Origin: JANMJD01 sp031371195
Lineage (GTDB): Bacteria; Actinomycetota; Acidimicrobiia; Acidimicrobiales; Ilumatobacteraceae
DNA length: 12,929 nucleotides
NCBI GenBank assembly: GCA_031371195.1
Contig: JANMJD010000399.1
Coordinates: 1 to 12,929 of the forward strand
Direction: 5' to 3'
Shown: positions 1 to 6,432 of the stretch, piece by piece
Position numbering within the stretch: position 1 is the first letter of the stretch
How the letters are laid out: each line of letters opens with the position of its first letter
Notes under the pieces: model-generated
The model's database searches: none
What the model was told of the DNA's origin: nothing
What the model saw: only the letters and a program-made list of their open reading frames with translations
Made by a program: the position numbers and the translations under genes

Positions 1-670
1 CCACGACGCTCTTTCCGATCAAGCGGATGAGGTAGCCCCACGACACCACATACGCGCGGTACGCAGCCCGTGTCACCGTCCCGCGCCGTTCGTCGTTGCG
101 TACCTGGCGAAGTGCTCCGGCGATCAATCGGGGTCCGTGACTGACGAGGAAGATCGAGAGCACGGTGATGACGAGCACAGCCAGGACCTCGCCGGCTCGA
201 GCCCGGATCGCTTCCGTGCTCGCCCCCCCTGAAAGGCGCGACGGCAGGTCGTCGAGGAAGATCTGGACCTTGTCGCGCAGCCCGTAGTCCCGCGCCGCCC
301 GACCGATCCATGAATCGAACGCCTCGATGCGCCCCGCCGCGTCGGGCGCGACGCCACGGAGGCGGTCGATCGCACGGCGCACATCGCCGATGCCGCTCCA
401 TCCCACTGCGCCGGCCAGGGCGGTACCGCCGACCACCACGGTCAGGAGCGACAGTGGTCGCGGCAGCTTGCGTGACAGTGCGCCGACGAGTGGATGGGCG
501 AGCGCCGCTACGAGGGCGGCGGTGGCGAACCACCCGAGCACGTACACCGACTGGGTGGCGACCCAGAACGCCGCCAGCACGGCAGCGACGATCGCCCCAG
601 ATGCGAGCACCGATCGGGCGCTGAACGTCAGGCGCGCCGCCGATCTGTCGCCCGAAGGACGTTCATTCAT
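1..670 (-). CDS. AI-2E/PerM-family membrane protein, 3' end cut by window edge
   Basis: About 223 codons are open from an ATG at 670 to the left edge with no stop, so the C-terminus is missing. The product begins MNERPSGDRS. Two hydrophobic stretches follow at about residues 20-65, another near 75-95, a soluble amphipathic segment (roughly 95-165) rich in Arg and Asp, then a further hydrophobic helix (VLAVLVITVLSIFLVSHG). This layout, with a soluble loop before a second membrane block, is that of the AI-2E/PerM transporter family (usual length 340-390). Its ATG overlaps the TGA of the upstream gene as ATGA, so the two genes are very likely co-translated. The two products are similar in architecture but clearly diverged in sequence. 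Family members have been linked to AI-2 export or Na+/H+ antiport; the substrate here is unknown. Confidence 0.75.
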   Translation of the reverse strand, partial: MNERPSGDRSAARLTFSARSVLASGAIVAAVLAAFWVATQSVYVLGWFATAALVAALAHPLVGALSRKLPRPLSLLTVVVGGTALAGAVGWSGIGDVRRAIDRLRGVAPDAAGRIEAFDSWIGRAARDYGLRDKVQIFLDDLPSRLSGGASTEAIRARAGEVLAVLVITVLSIFLVSHGPRLIAGALRQVRNDERRGTVTRAAYRAYVVSWGYLIRLIGKSVV

Positions 671-1776
671 CGGCGGAGGCGCTTCAGGAGTCGGCGCAGC
701 CTGGACGGCCGCATGTCATCGTCACGTCGCGGCCGGGGCACCACCAGCCCCAGTTCGATGGCGATCGCCTTGGCGGCCCCCAATGTCGGGATGGCCATCA
801 CGGCGCCCGGCACACCGAACGCGGCGGCACCGACCAGCGCGGCGAGCATGGTGGTCGGCGGGGAGAGATCGACGGCGTCCCCGACGATCGTCGGCTGCAG
901 CACGTTGTTCTCGAACTGCTGGTAGACGAGGAACCAGGCGAGGCAGATGACGAGGGTCGTCGGTCCCTGCGTGGCGCCCAGCATGACGAACAACGAGCCG
1001 CCGAGCAGGCCACCGACCTGCGGTACCAGGTTGGTCATCGACACCCAAACCGCGGCGACGGGAGCGAGCGGAACGCCGGCGGCAAGCCCGACGGCCAACA
1101 CGCCGCTCCCGGCGAGCACGGCGATGAGCACCGAACCGGCGAAGTAGCGCCCTACCGTCCGATCGACGATATCGATCGCTCGTTCGGCCGAGTGGCGGCG
1201 GGATGGAGGTGCCAGCCGTGTTACCCCGCGACGGACGCGTTCGCCGTCGAGCATCGCGGCAACGAAGACCACGGCAGTGGCCACCGCGAACATCGTGCCG
1301 TTGAGCGTCGAGCGAAAGAGTCGCTCAACCGGTTCACCGTTGGTACTCAACCGTTGCGGCAGGCCCCGCACCCACTCCTCGATCTTGGCCGGCGCTCCGG
1401 CATCGGCGAGCCGTTTGCCGATCACCGGCAGATCACCGAGTCGCTCGACCAGCCGTGGCGCGTCGGTGGCAAACCGACCGGCCTCGCGAGCGGCCAACGG
1501 AAACATGAACACGAGGACCAGGCCCCCGAGCGTCAGCCCGAATCCGGCGACGAGGGCCACCGCGGCCCATCGCCGCCGGACCAGGCGTTCCACGGTCGTG
1601 ACGACGGGTTCGACCGCCGTGGCGAGCAGGAAGCCGAGTACCAGCCACGTCAACGGCGATGCAACCGTGCGGATCACGCCGAAGAGCACGATCACGGCGA
1701 CCGCAGTCAGCCCAATCCACAACCCCGTCCGCCAGCCGAGGTCGTAACGAATCTCGGCGCCGTCTCGCGTGAGCAC
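667..1776 (-). CDS. AI-2E family transporter (PerM/YdiK-like)
   Basis: This encodes a 369-residue integral membrane protein starting at a GTG, with a short GGA element about 6 nt upstream. Two hydrophobic segments lie at about residues 15-55, a third near 72-92, a soluble region with the VERLGDLPVIGKRL-type segment at about 105-155, and then a C-terminal membrane block from about 160 to 340. The C-terminal block contains the conserved-looking VSMTNLVPQVGGLLGG and QQFENNVLQPTIVGDAVDLS stretches. The (E)NxxLxPxIxGxxxxLxP pattern is characteristic of AI-2E/PerM proteins. The tail is very basic (RRLLKRLRR). It is the first gene of a two-gene unit and overlaps the next by 4 bp. A tandem 16-bp repeat lies 34-65 nt upstream and may be regulatory. 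Family assignment is firm; the transported substrate is not known. Confidence 0.88.
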   Translation of the reverse strand: MLTRDGAEIRYDLGWRTGLWIGLTAVAVIVLFGVIRTVASPLTWLVLGFLLATAVEPVVTTVERLVRRRWAAVALVAGFGLTLGGLVLVFMFPLAAREAGRFATDAPRLVERLGDLPVIGKRLADAGAPAKIEEWVRGLPQRLSTNGEPVERLFRSTLNGTMFAVATAVVFVAAMLDGERVRRGVTRLAPPSRRHSAERAIDIVDRTVGRYFAGSVLIAVLAGSGVLAVGLAAGVPLAPVAAVWVSMTNLVPQVGGLLGGSLFVMLGATQGPTTLVICLAWFLVYQQFENNVLQPTIVGDAVDLSPPTTMLAALVGAAAFGVPGAVMAIPTLGAAKAIAIELGLVVPRPRRDDDMRPSRLRRLLKRLRR

Positions 1777-1780
1777 GGAG

Positions 1781-1800
1781 CGTCCATACCCGCGTGGACG
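1781..1800. repeat. Short inverted repeat before the AI-2E gene
   Basis: CGTCCA (1781-1786) and TGGACG (1795-1800) are complementary across an 8-nt spacer, immediately upstream of the GTG at 1776. It could be an operator half-site pair or a small 5'-leader hairpin. At 6 bp it could easily be chance. Confidence 0.25.
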
Positions 1801-1809
1801 ATGTCCTAT

Positions 1810-1841
1810 TCAAATTCGTGAGGTCTCAAATTCGTGAGGTC
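1810..1841. repeat. Perfect tandem repeat, 2 x 16 bp
   Basis: The unit TCAAATTCGTGAGGTC occurs at 1810-1825 and again at 1826-1841 with no mismatch. It sits 34-65 nt upstream of the AI-2E start codon, in the span expected for promoter or operator elements of that minus-strand gene. The core CGTGAGGTCTC (1817-1827, spanning the junction) reappears at 2145-2155, 29-39 nt upstream of the small lipoprotein gene, in the same orientation relative to the gene. The local sequence is AT-richer than its surroundings. It may be a regulator binding site or a small duplication; the sequence alone does not decide. Confidence 0.6.
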
Positions 1842-1948
1842 AAAGTTGGGGGACGGAACTTACCAACGCACTCAGACCTGACCACACGGACGCGGAGTGG
1901 CGGCGACCGTCCGTTCGACCAGGACAGTCGCCGCCTGCCGCGGCAGCG

Positions 1949-2116
1949 TCAGCCGGTAGTACTCACGACCGTCGTGTCCTGCACAGGATTTTCGACAGTG
2001 GTGTCCAGAACTCCGTTGCCGACATTCGTCACCGATGGCGAGTCGTCGCTCGATCCACATGCGCTGATAAACAGGGTTGCCGCTACTGCTAGACCCACAA
2101 AGATGCTTCGTTTCAT
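1949..2116 (-). CDS. Small putative lipoprotein, 55 aa
   Basis: From the ATG at 2116 the product starts MKRSIFVGLAVAATLFISAC: a positively charged N-terminus, a hydrophobic core and an ISAC lipobox, with Cys20 as the expected lipidated residue. The mature part is only about 35 residues, rich in Ser, Asp, Thr and Val (SSDDSPS, DTTVENPVQDTTVV), low in complexity and without a recognisable domain. I chose the second ATG because AAAGGAAG lies 4 nt before it, a good ribosome binding site; an upstream in-frame start at 2137 would put seven residues in front of the signal. Downstream (minus strand) lies the AI-2E gene, 172 bp away. The lipoprotein signal makes the ORF credible despite its size, but the function is unknown and a chance ORF cannot be excluded. 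Confidence 0.6.
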   Translation of the reverse strand: MKRSIFVGLAVAATLFISACGSSDDSPSVTNVGNGVLDTTVENPVQDTTVVSTTG

Positions 2117-2309
2117 CGCACTTCCTTTCGCTGTCAACGTTGTGCGTGAGGTCTCTTGATACCCCGCCTCGGCGACCGGCAGACGCGGGAATCGGCGTCT
2201 CGGTCGCGTGTATCACGATCAGGCGATCACCGGCCTTGTCGGCTTCTCGCGCCGCCCAATGAGTGGCGGACGTCCTTCGGTGATGGGATCGGCGAGTCGA
2301 AAACGACAG
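2117..2309. other. Intergenic region upstream of the small lipoprotein
   Basis: I see no convincing coding potential here. The part next to the lipoprotein gene holds its ribosome binding site (AAAGGAAG) and the CGTGAGGTCTC element at 2145-2155 shared with the tandem repeat at 1810-1841. The remainder up to the terminator at 2310 shows no structure I can support. Confidence 0.4.
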
Positions 2310-2342
2310 GAGCGGGTAGCGACACTGGGTCGCTACCCGCTC
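2310..2342 (-). terminator. Strong intrinsic terminator hairpin
   Basis: GAGCGGGTAGCGAC (2310-2323) pairs perfectly with GTCGCTACCCGCTC (2329-2342) around a 5-nt loop, giving a 14-bp GC-rich stem. It lies 16 bp past the stop of the two-TM membrane protein gene. On the minus strand the stem is followed by CTGTCGTTTTCG, a weak T-run, so it fits a terminator for that gene. Confidence 0.85.
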
Positions 2343-2358
2343 GTTGGGATGTCAGGTA

Positions 2359-3042
2359 CTAGGCGGCAGTTGCAGCCCGGTGACGGCGAAGGTGCAGGAC
2401 ACCGAAGGCGACGAGCATGAGCATCACGCCGGCGGCGACGAACGCAACGACGGCCGCGATCCCGGCGATCCTGGCGATCGTTCCCCAGGCGAAGGTCGAC
2501 AACAGCAGGCCACGCAGCGTCTCACCCTTGAAGATCGTGTCACGGCTCTTGGTGATCCCGTCGGCCTTGGCCTGCAACCCGGCGATCTCTGCAGCCGGCG
2601 CCCCGGCCTCTGTCGCGGCGGTGACGTCGGCCCGGGCGGCGCGCTCGGGCCCGCCGAGCTGGGCGTACGTCTGGCCGTCGGCGACCGCTGCGAGGTGATG
2701 ATCGATGTAACTGGCGTATGCCTCGGCTCCGCTGCCTGTGGTCACCTGCCGACCGGCGTACCCGAGCAGATCGGTGCGACCCTCCTTGGTCAATGCTGCA
2801 TCATCGGGAAAGAAGATCTGCTGCGAACCGAGCTCCCGGGCGACATAGTCATTGGCGAACTGGTTTCCCCAGGTCAACAGGCCTCCAGCAACTGCGAGAA
2901 CAGCGGCCACAACCAGACCGGCCGACGTGAACAGACGATCAAGCTTCCGGCGTGTGACCACGACGGTGGTGTCGATGGGGTCGATATCGGCTGACGTCCG
3001 ACCCTCGATCGAACCCGAACTCGGTGCAATGACAGTACTCAT
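2359..3042 (-). CDS. Two-TM actinobacterial membrane protein of unknown function
   Basis: The 227-residue product has a polar N-terminal tail (1-38), a transmembrane helix at about 39-58, a soluble region at about 60-185, a second helix at about 187-215, and a basic C-terminus (HLRRHRAATAA). The soluble region contains an IFFP motif (76-79), then TGSGAEAYASYIDHHL (102-117) and GQTYAQLGG (123-131). It continues with an Ala/Glu-rich, possibly coiled-coil segment at about 130-165. With both ends cytoplasmic the middle would be extracytoplasmic. The FFP...YA..YI..HL...TYAQ pattern resembles a widespread actinobacterial family without known function. The ATG is supported by AGGAGG 9 nt upstream. 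It is transcribed divergently from the cupredoxin-like gene and ends in a strong terminator, so it is probably monocistronic. Confidence 0.8.
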   Translation of the reverse strand: MSTVIAPSSGSIEGRTSADIDPIDTTVVVTRRKLDRLFTSAGLVVAAVLAVAGGLLTWGNQFANDYVARELGSQQIFFPDDAALTKEGRTDLLGYAGRQVTTGSGAEAYASYIDHHLAAVADGQTYAQLGGPERAARADVTAATEAGAPAAEIAGLQAKADGITKSRDTIFKGETLRGLLLSTFAWGTIARIAGIAAVVAFVAAGVMLMLVAFGVLHLRRHRAATAA

Positions 3043-3269
3043 GATGCGGTTCCTCCTCAGTGGCGACTAGTGGTTGTCATGGTCGAGCACGCGTAGGGTC
3101 GGTGAATACGTCCGATGGTCCTTTCCTCGCAGACCGTTGGACCCGGAACGGCCGGCGGGACTACTGAGAACAGCTGTCGTGCGGCCCTGGCAGGTGGGAC
3201 CGAAGCCCCTAGCCGGACCGAGGCCGTTGCCATCACGATGAGTGCAGACCACCTTCCAGGAGGAACGAA
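3043..3269. promoter_or_regulatory. Divergent promoter region, 227 bp
   Basis: This gap separates two outward-facing genes and must contain the promoter of each. Both genes have near-identical Shine-Dalgarno sequences, AGGAGGAAC, at 3258-3266 (plus) and at about 3050-3057 (minus), unlike most other genes in the window. I could not identify -10/-35 pairs with confidence. Confidence 0.5.
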
Positions 3270-3731
3270 ATGAAACTTCGATTGATCGCAACAGGTGCGG
3301 CGTTTGCGCTCGGCGCCGCCGGATGCTCGAGTTCCTCGACCTCGTCCGACGCACCGACCACGGTGGCCGGACCACCGGCAGACTTGACCATCAGAATGTC
3401 GGAATGGTTGTGGGAACCGTCGGTGACGAGCCTGAAGGCGGGAGATGTGGTCATCGCGGCCAACAATGTCGGTGGGGCCGAACATGAGGTGATCGTGGTG
3501 GCCGGCGCCGACGCGAAGGCGTTTGCGACCAAGGCCGATGGCAGCATCGACGAGGAGGCGATCGACGAGGCCGCCAAGATGGGTGAGATCGAACATGTGG
3601 CGGCGAGTTCGGTGAAAACAGGGACGTTCTCTCTGAAGCCCGGAACCTACGTGATCATGTGCAACCTGGTCGACAAGACCGGGACGGCTCACTACGCCAA
3701 GGGAATGGTGTCAACCCTGACCGTCGCCTGA
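3270..3731 (+). CDS. Cupredoxin-like lipoprotein
   Basis: The 153-residue product has a lipoprotein signal (MKLRLIATGAAFALGAAGC; Cys19 is the predicted lipid anchor) and a Ser/Thr/Pro linker to about residue 37. A single cupredoxin-like beta domain follows. Candidate type 1 copper ligands are in order: His72 (GGAEHEV), Cys131 (YVIMCN), His141 (AHYAKGM) and Met146, i.e. Cys-X9-His-X4-Met. This is the arrangement of plastocyanin/azurin-like proteins, with a longer Cys-His loop than plastocyanin. It would sit on the outer face of the membrane and carry electrons or bind copper. AGGAGG lies 6 nt before the ATG, fixing the start. It is convergent with the OYE-like gene downstream (64 bp gap). An electron-carrier role is inferred from the ligands; the redox partner is unknown. 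Confidence 0.83.
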   Translation: MKLRLIATGAAFALGAAGCSSSSTSSDAPTTVAGPPADLTIRMSEWLWEPSVTSLKAGDVVIAANNVGGAEHEVIVVAGADAKAFATKADGSIDEEAIDEAAKMGEIEHVAASSVKTGTFSLKPGTYVIMCNLVDKTGTAHYAKGMVSTLTVA

Positions 3732-3781
3732 GGCCCAACTCGTCGACCTTCGGCGGTTCCGATCACGGCCACTGGTGCATC

Positions 3782-3799
3782 CTGACCCGGAGAGGTCAG
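3782..3799. terminator. Possible weak hairpin between convergent genes
   Basis: CTGACC (3782-3787) and GGTCAG (3794-3799) pair across a 6-nt loop in the gap between the convergent cupredoxin and OYE-like genes. It overlaps the stop codon of the latter. There is no T-run and the stem is only 6 bp. Confidence 0.25.
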
Positions 3800-5814
3800 A
3801 CCGCCGCACCGGCGCGCTCGCCATCGATCACGGCGGCATGGGCGCGGCGGGGGGCGAGGCAGTCACCGACCCGGTCCACGCTGATCCCGGCGGACTTCAA
3901 GTCGCTGTAGAGCCACTCGACGGGGTTGCCTGGCACCGCCAACACGACCCAGTCGGTGCTGCGGGTCTGCATCTCGCCCGTCGGATGGTGGAGCAGGTTC
4001 AACGTCGTCCGGTCGTTCTCGACCGTCAGGCCCATCGGCACCAGATCGGTCGACTGCATGATTCCCTTGGCACCGGCGCGCATCCACCAGTTCTCCATGT
4101 CAAGGGTGACCCCGAGGTCTTGGCCGACGACCATGCCGTTGGTGACGACCTCGACGCGGCACCCCCGGTCGGCGAGCAACTCGGCCACCGACGTCGCATG
4201 GTGGAAGCCGATCTCGTCGATGACCACCACATCGCCTTCCGGGGCCGCGACCCCGGTGAGCACATCACGAACATCGCAGACCCGGGCCGCGTCGCCCGGC
4301 GCCCACCAGGGTCGCGCCGCTTCGGCGCCGGTGGCGACGATCACATGATCAGGAGCCTTTTCGGCGACCAGCCCGGGCCATACTCCGACCCCGTATTCGA
4401 TCGTCACACCGAGGCGGCGGCACTCGGTCAGCTGGTTGCGGATCATGTCGCCGAACTCGGCCCGGTTGGGCACCGAGGCGGCCAGACGCACCTGCCCACC
4501 GGCCTGCGCCTGCTGCTCGTACACCGTCACCTGATGCCCGTTGCGCGCCGCGGCGATGGCCGCCTGCAGCCCCGCCGGACCAGCGCCCACCACCATCACG
4601 TCTCTGATGGCCGAGCCCGGCGCCCGCTGCGCCTGGGCCGCTCCCTCCGTCGAGCTCGCCGCCGGTGGTTCCCCGGCCGGGCGGGCGCGGCCGACAGCCG
4701 AGCTTTCGCGGCCGGTGCGGGGGTTCTCGATGCAGCCGAGCCAACGGTTGAGACCCATCCGTCCGACACATTCCTGGTTGCACGACAGGCACAGGCGAAT
4801 CTCGTCGGTCGCCCCGGCGCGGGCCTTGGCGGCGAAGTCGGCATCGGCGATCTGGCCGCGCACGATGCCCACGAGATCGCAGTGGCCATCGGCCAGGGCC
4901 CGCTCGGCCTGCAGCGGATCCTTGAACCGACCCACACCGACGACCGGCAGATCGATCGCCTTGCGGAACGCCGAGGGAATGAACATCGCATACCCGGGCG
5001 GGATGTGCATCGATGCCTCGATCATGTACAGCGATGCCGTCGCCACTCCGATCGAGGTGTTCACATAGTCGACCTGCCCGGAGGCCTCGACCATCTTGGC
5101 CACCTCGACGGCATCGTCGATCGTCGTGCCGCCCTCGATCAGTTCGTCGCCGCAAATACGTACGCCCAACGCCAGCCGATTGCCGATGACACCGCGCACC
5201 GCAGCGACGATGCGCAGCATCAGCCTGGCCCGATTGGCCAGCGACCCACCGTATTCATCGGCGCGCTTGTTGGTCGCCGGGCTGAGAAAGCCGCGCACGA
5301 TCGACGAGTGGCTGCACTGCAACTCGATGCCGTCGAACCCGCCCTCGGCGCAGTGCTCGGCCACCAGGGCGTAGCCGGCGACGATCTCATCGATCTCGGC
5401 ATCGCTGACCGCCTTGGGCACCTCGCGGAACAACGGGTCGGCGACGGCCGAGGGTGCCCACACCGGCAGCCGGGAGTACATCGACGAGGCCTGGCCGCCG
5501 TTGTGATTGATCTGGGCGAAGATCGGCACCCGGTGGCGATGGACCGCCTCGGTGATCTTGCGATAGCCGGGGATCACGTCGCGATGGAAGCCGTGGATGA
5601 GCTTCTCGTACGGCCAGTCCGTGGGATGGGTCGAGTGCTCCTCGGTGATGAGCAACCCTGATCCGCCCGCGGCACGAGCTTCGTAGTAGGCCGCGTGCTG
5701 ATCTGTCGGCTTACCGTCGCGGGCGTAGTTCGTCAGGTGCGCCGAGAACACGATCCGGTTGCGCGTGGTGACCGGCCCCAACTCCAACGGTGTCCACAGA
5801 TACCGATACGCCAT
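3796..5814 (-). CDS. FadH/OYE-family iron-sulfur flavoprotein oxidoreductase (mycofactocin-associated type)
   Basis: This 672-residue enzyme has the three-part build of 2,4-dienoyl-CoA reductase and trimethylamine dehydrogenase. An FMN-binding OYE barrel (about 1-335) is followed by a 4Fe-4S motif Cys342-X2-Cys345-X3-Cys349-X11-Cys361, then FAD/NAD-binding Rossmann domains from about 403 (VVGAGPAG at 408-415). The barrel carries His169 in CSHSSIVRGFLSP, where E. coli FadH has its catalytic Tyr, so the substrate is probably not a dienoyl-CoA. An Ala/Pro-rich linker (about 365-402) makes it slightly longer than its paralogue at 9278-11191. Related proteins recur beside mycofactocin genes. The ATG at 5814 has TACAGT 6 nt upstream and no ribosome binding site, suggesting a leaderless message. 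The substrate is unknown; electrons probably pass NAD(P)H-FAD-4Fe4S-FMN or the reverse. Confidence 0.88.
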   Translation of the reverse strand: MAYRYLWTPLELGPVTTRNRIVFSAHLTNYARDGKPTDQHAAYYEARAAGGSGLLITEEHSTHPTDWPYEKLIHGFHRDVIPGYRKITEAVHRHRVPIFAQINHNGGQASSMYSRLPVWAPSAVADPLFREVPKAVSDAEIDEIVAGYALVAEHCAEGGFDGIELQCSHSSIVRGFLSPATNKRADEYGGSLANRARLMLRIVAAVRGVIGNRLALGVRICGDELIEGGTTIDDAVEVAKMVEASGQVDYVNTSIGVATASLYMIEASMHIPPGYAMFIPSAFRKAIDLPVVGVGRFKDPLQAERALADGHCDLVGIVRGQIADADFAAKARAGATDEIRLCLSCNQECVGRMGLNRWLGCIENPRTGRESSAVGRARPAGEPPAASSTEGAAQAQRAPGSAIRDVMVVGAGPAGLQAAIAAARNGHQVTVYEQQAQAGGQVRLAASVPNRAEFGDMIRNQLTECRRLGVTIEYGVGVWPGLVAEKAPDHVIVATGAEAARPWWAPGDAARVCDVRDVLTGVAAPEGDVVVIDEIGFHHATSVAELLADRGCRVEVVTNGMVVGQDLGVTLDMENWWMRAGAKGIMQSTDLVPMGLTVENDRTTLNLLHHPTGEMQTRSTDWVVLAVPGNPVEWLYSDLKSAGISVDRVGDCLAPRRAHAAVIDGERAGAAV

Positions 5815-5820
5815 CGGCTC

Positions 5821-5826
5821 ACTGTA
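5821..5826 (-). promoter_or_regulatory. -10 element, leaderless promoter of OYE-like gene
   Basis: TACAGT on the minus strand is separated from the ATG at 5814 by 6 nt (GAGCCG). The transcript would start at or next to the start codon. No clear -35 is seen. The same hexamer precedes the agmatinase-family gene. Confidence 0.55.
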
Positions 5827-5877
5827 CGGCCCGGCGACCTCGAGGACCGCAGCCTGTGCGTCTCACCGCCGCTCGAT

Positions 5878-6390
5878 TCAGAACACCCACTTGGTGGCAC
5901 GGGCGCTGAACTCGTCGGGTCGTTCGATGATGCCGAACACCCGCTCGGGGACGATTTCGAACAGTGAGTTCGACCGGATGAACCCGGCGAACTCGTCGGG
6001 CTCGCCACCGACCTCTGCGGCATACTTGGCGACGTAGGCGGCCACGGCGACTTCGACACGGCCGGCTTCGACGAGCGCGATCGCGTGGCCTTCGAGCGAG
6101 ACGCATTCGGTGGTGTCGTCGGGGGCGACGGTGCACTGCGGGTTGGCGGCAAGGTTGCGTGCCTTGCGTGATTCGGGTCCGCAACTGGTCCACCAGACAC
6201 CGCGGTCCGACGACCACGCGCCCCATACCGGCATGGCGTGGGGTCGCCCCACGGCCGACGCGGTGACGAGCCAGTAGTTGCGGCTGCGAGCCAGACGCTC
6301 GTCGGCCCATGACCAGGGCAACGCGCCATCGGAGTCGGCGGGGACGTCATAGCCCGGCATGTACGGGCGTTGCACACGCGGTTCACGCAT
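5878..6390 (-). CDS. PPOX-fold (FMN/F420 split-barrel) protein
   Basis: The 170-residue product belongs to the pyridoxamine 5'-phosphate oxidase-like split-barrel superfamily. The run RSRNYWLVTASAVGRPHAMPV, followed by WGAW, WWTSC and SRKARNLAANP, is the usual first half: beta-strand, G/RPHxxPVW, then the SxKxRNLxxxP flavin/deazaflavin phosphate-binding segment. The second half (EGHAIALVEAG, then IVPERVFGIIE) completes the barrel. Actinobacterial relatives bind F420, FMN or haem. Start choice: ATG at 6390 has AGGA 8 nt upstream; a GTG at 6393 would add one residue. It lies 42 bp from the divergent agmatinase-family gene, so their promoters overlap, and 63 bp before the OYE-like gene on the same strand. 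Cofactor and reaction are not determined. Confidence 0.83.
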   Translation of the reverse strand: MREPRVQRPYMPGYDVPADSDGALPWSWADERLARSRNYWLVTASAVGRPHAMPVWGAWSSDRGVWWTSCGPESRKARNLAANPQCTVAPDDTTECVSLEGHAIALVEAGRVEVAVAAYVAKYAAEVGGEPDEFAGFIRSNSLFEIVPERVFGIIERPDEFSARATKWVF

Positions 6391-6418
6391 CACCCAATCC
6401 TGCCACGATCCTCAGCGG

Positions 6419-6424
6419 TACAGT
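6419..6424 (+). promoter_or_regulatory. -10 element, leaderless promoter of agmatinase-family gene
   Basis: TACAGT ends 8 nt before the ATG at 6433 (spacer CCAAGTCG), with no ribosome binding site in between. It is identical to the hexamer before the OYE-like gene at 5814. No -35 match is obvious. Confidence 0.55.
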
Positions 6425-6432
6425 CCAAGTCG

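Noticed and set aside
1192..1821. 209-codon plus-strand ORF
   Set aside because: Antisense to the AI-2E gene, of biased composition and without family features.
2344..2994. 216-codon plus-strand ORF
   Set aside because: Antisense to the two-TM membrane protein gene, which has a good ribosome binding site, membrane helices and a terminator.
3775..5661. 628-codon plus-strand ORF
   Set aside because: It is antisense to the OYE-like gene at 3796-5814, is His/Arg/Asp-rich with no motifs, and arises from high GC codon use.
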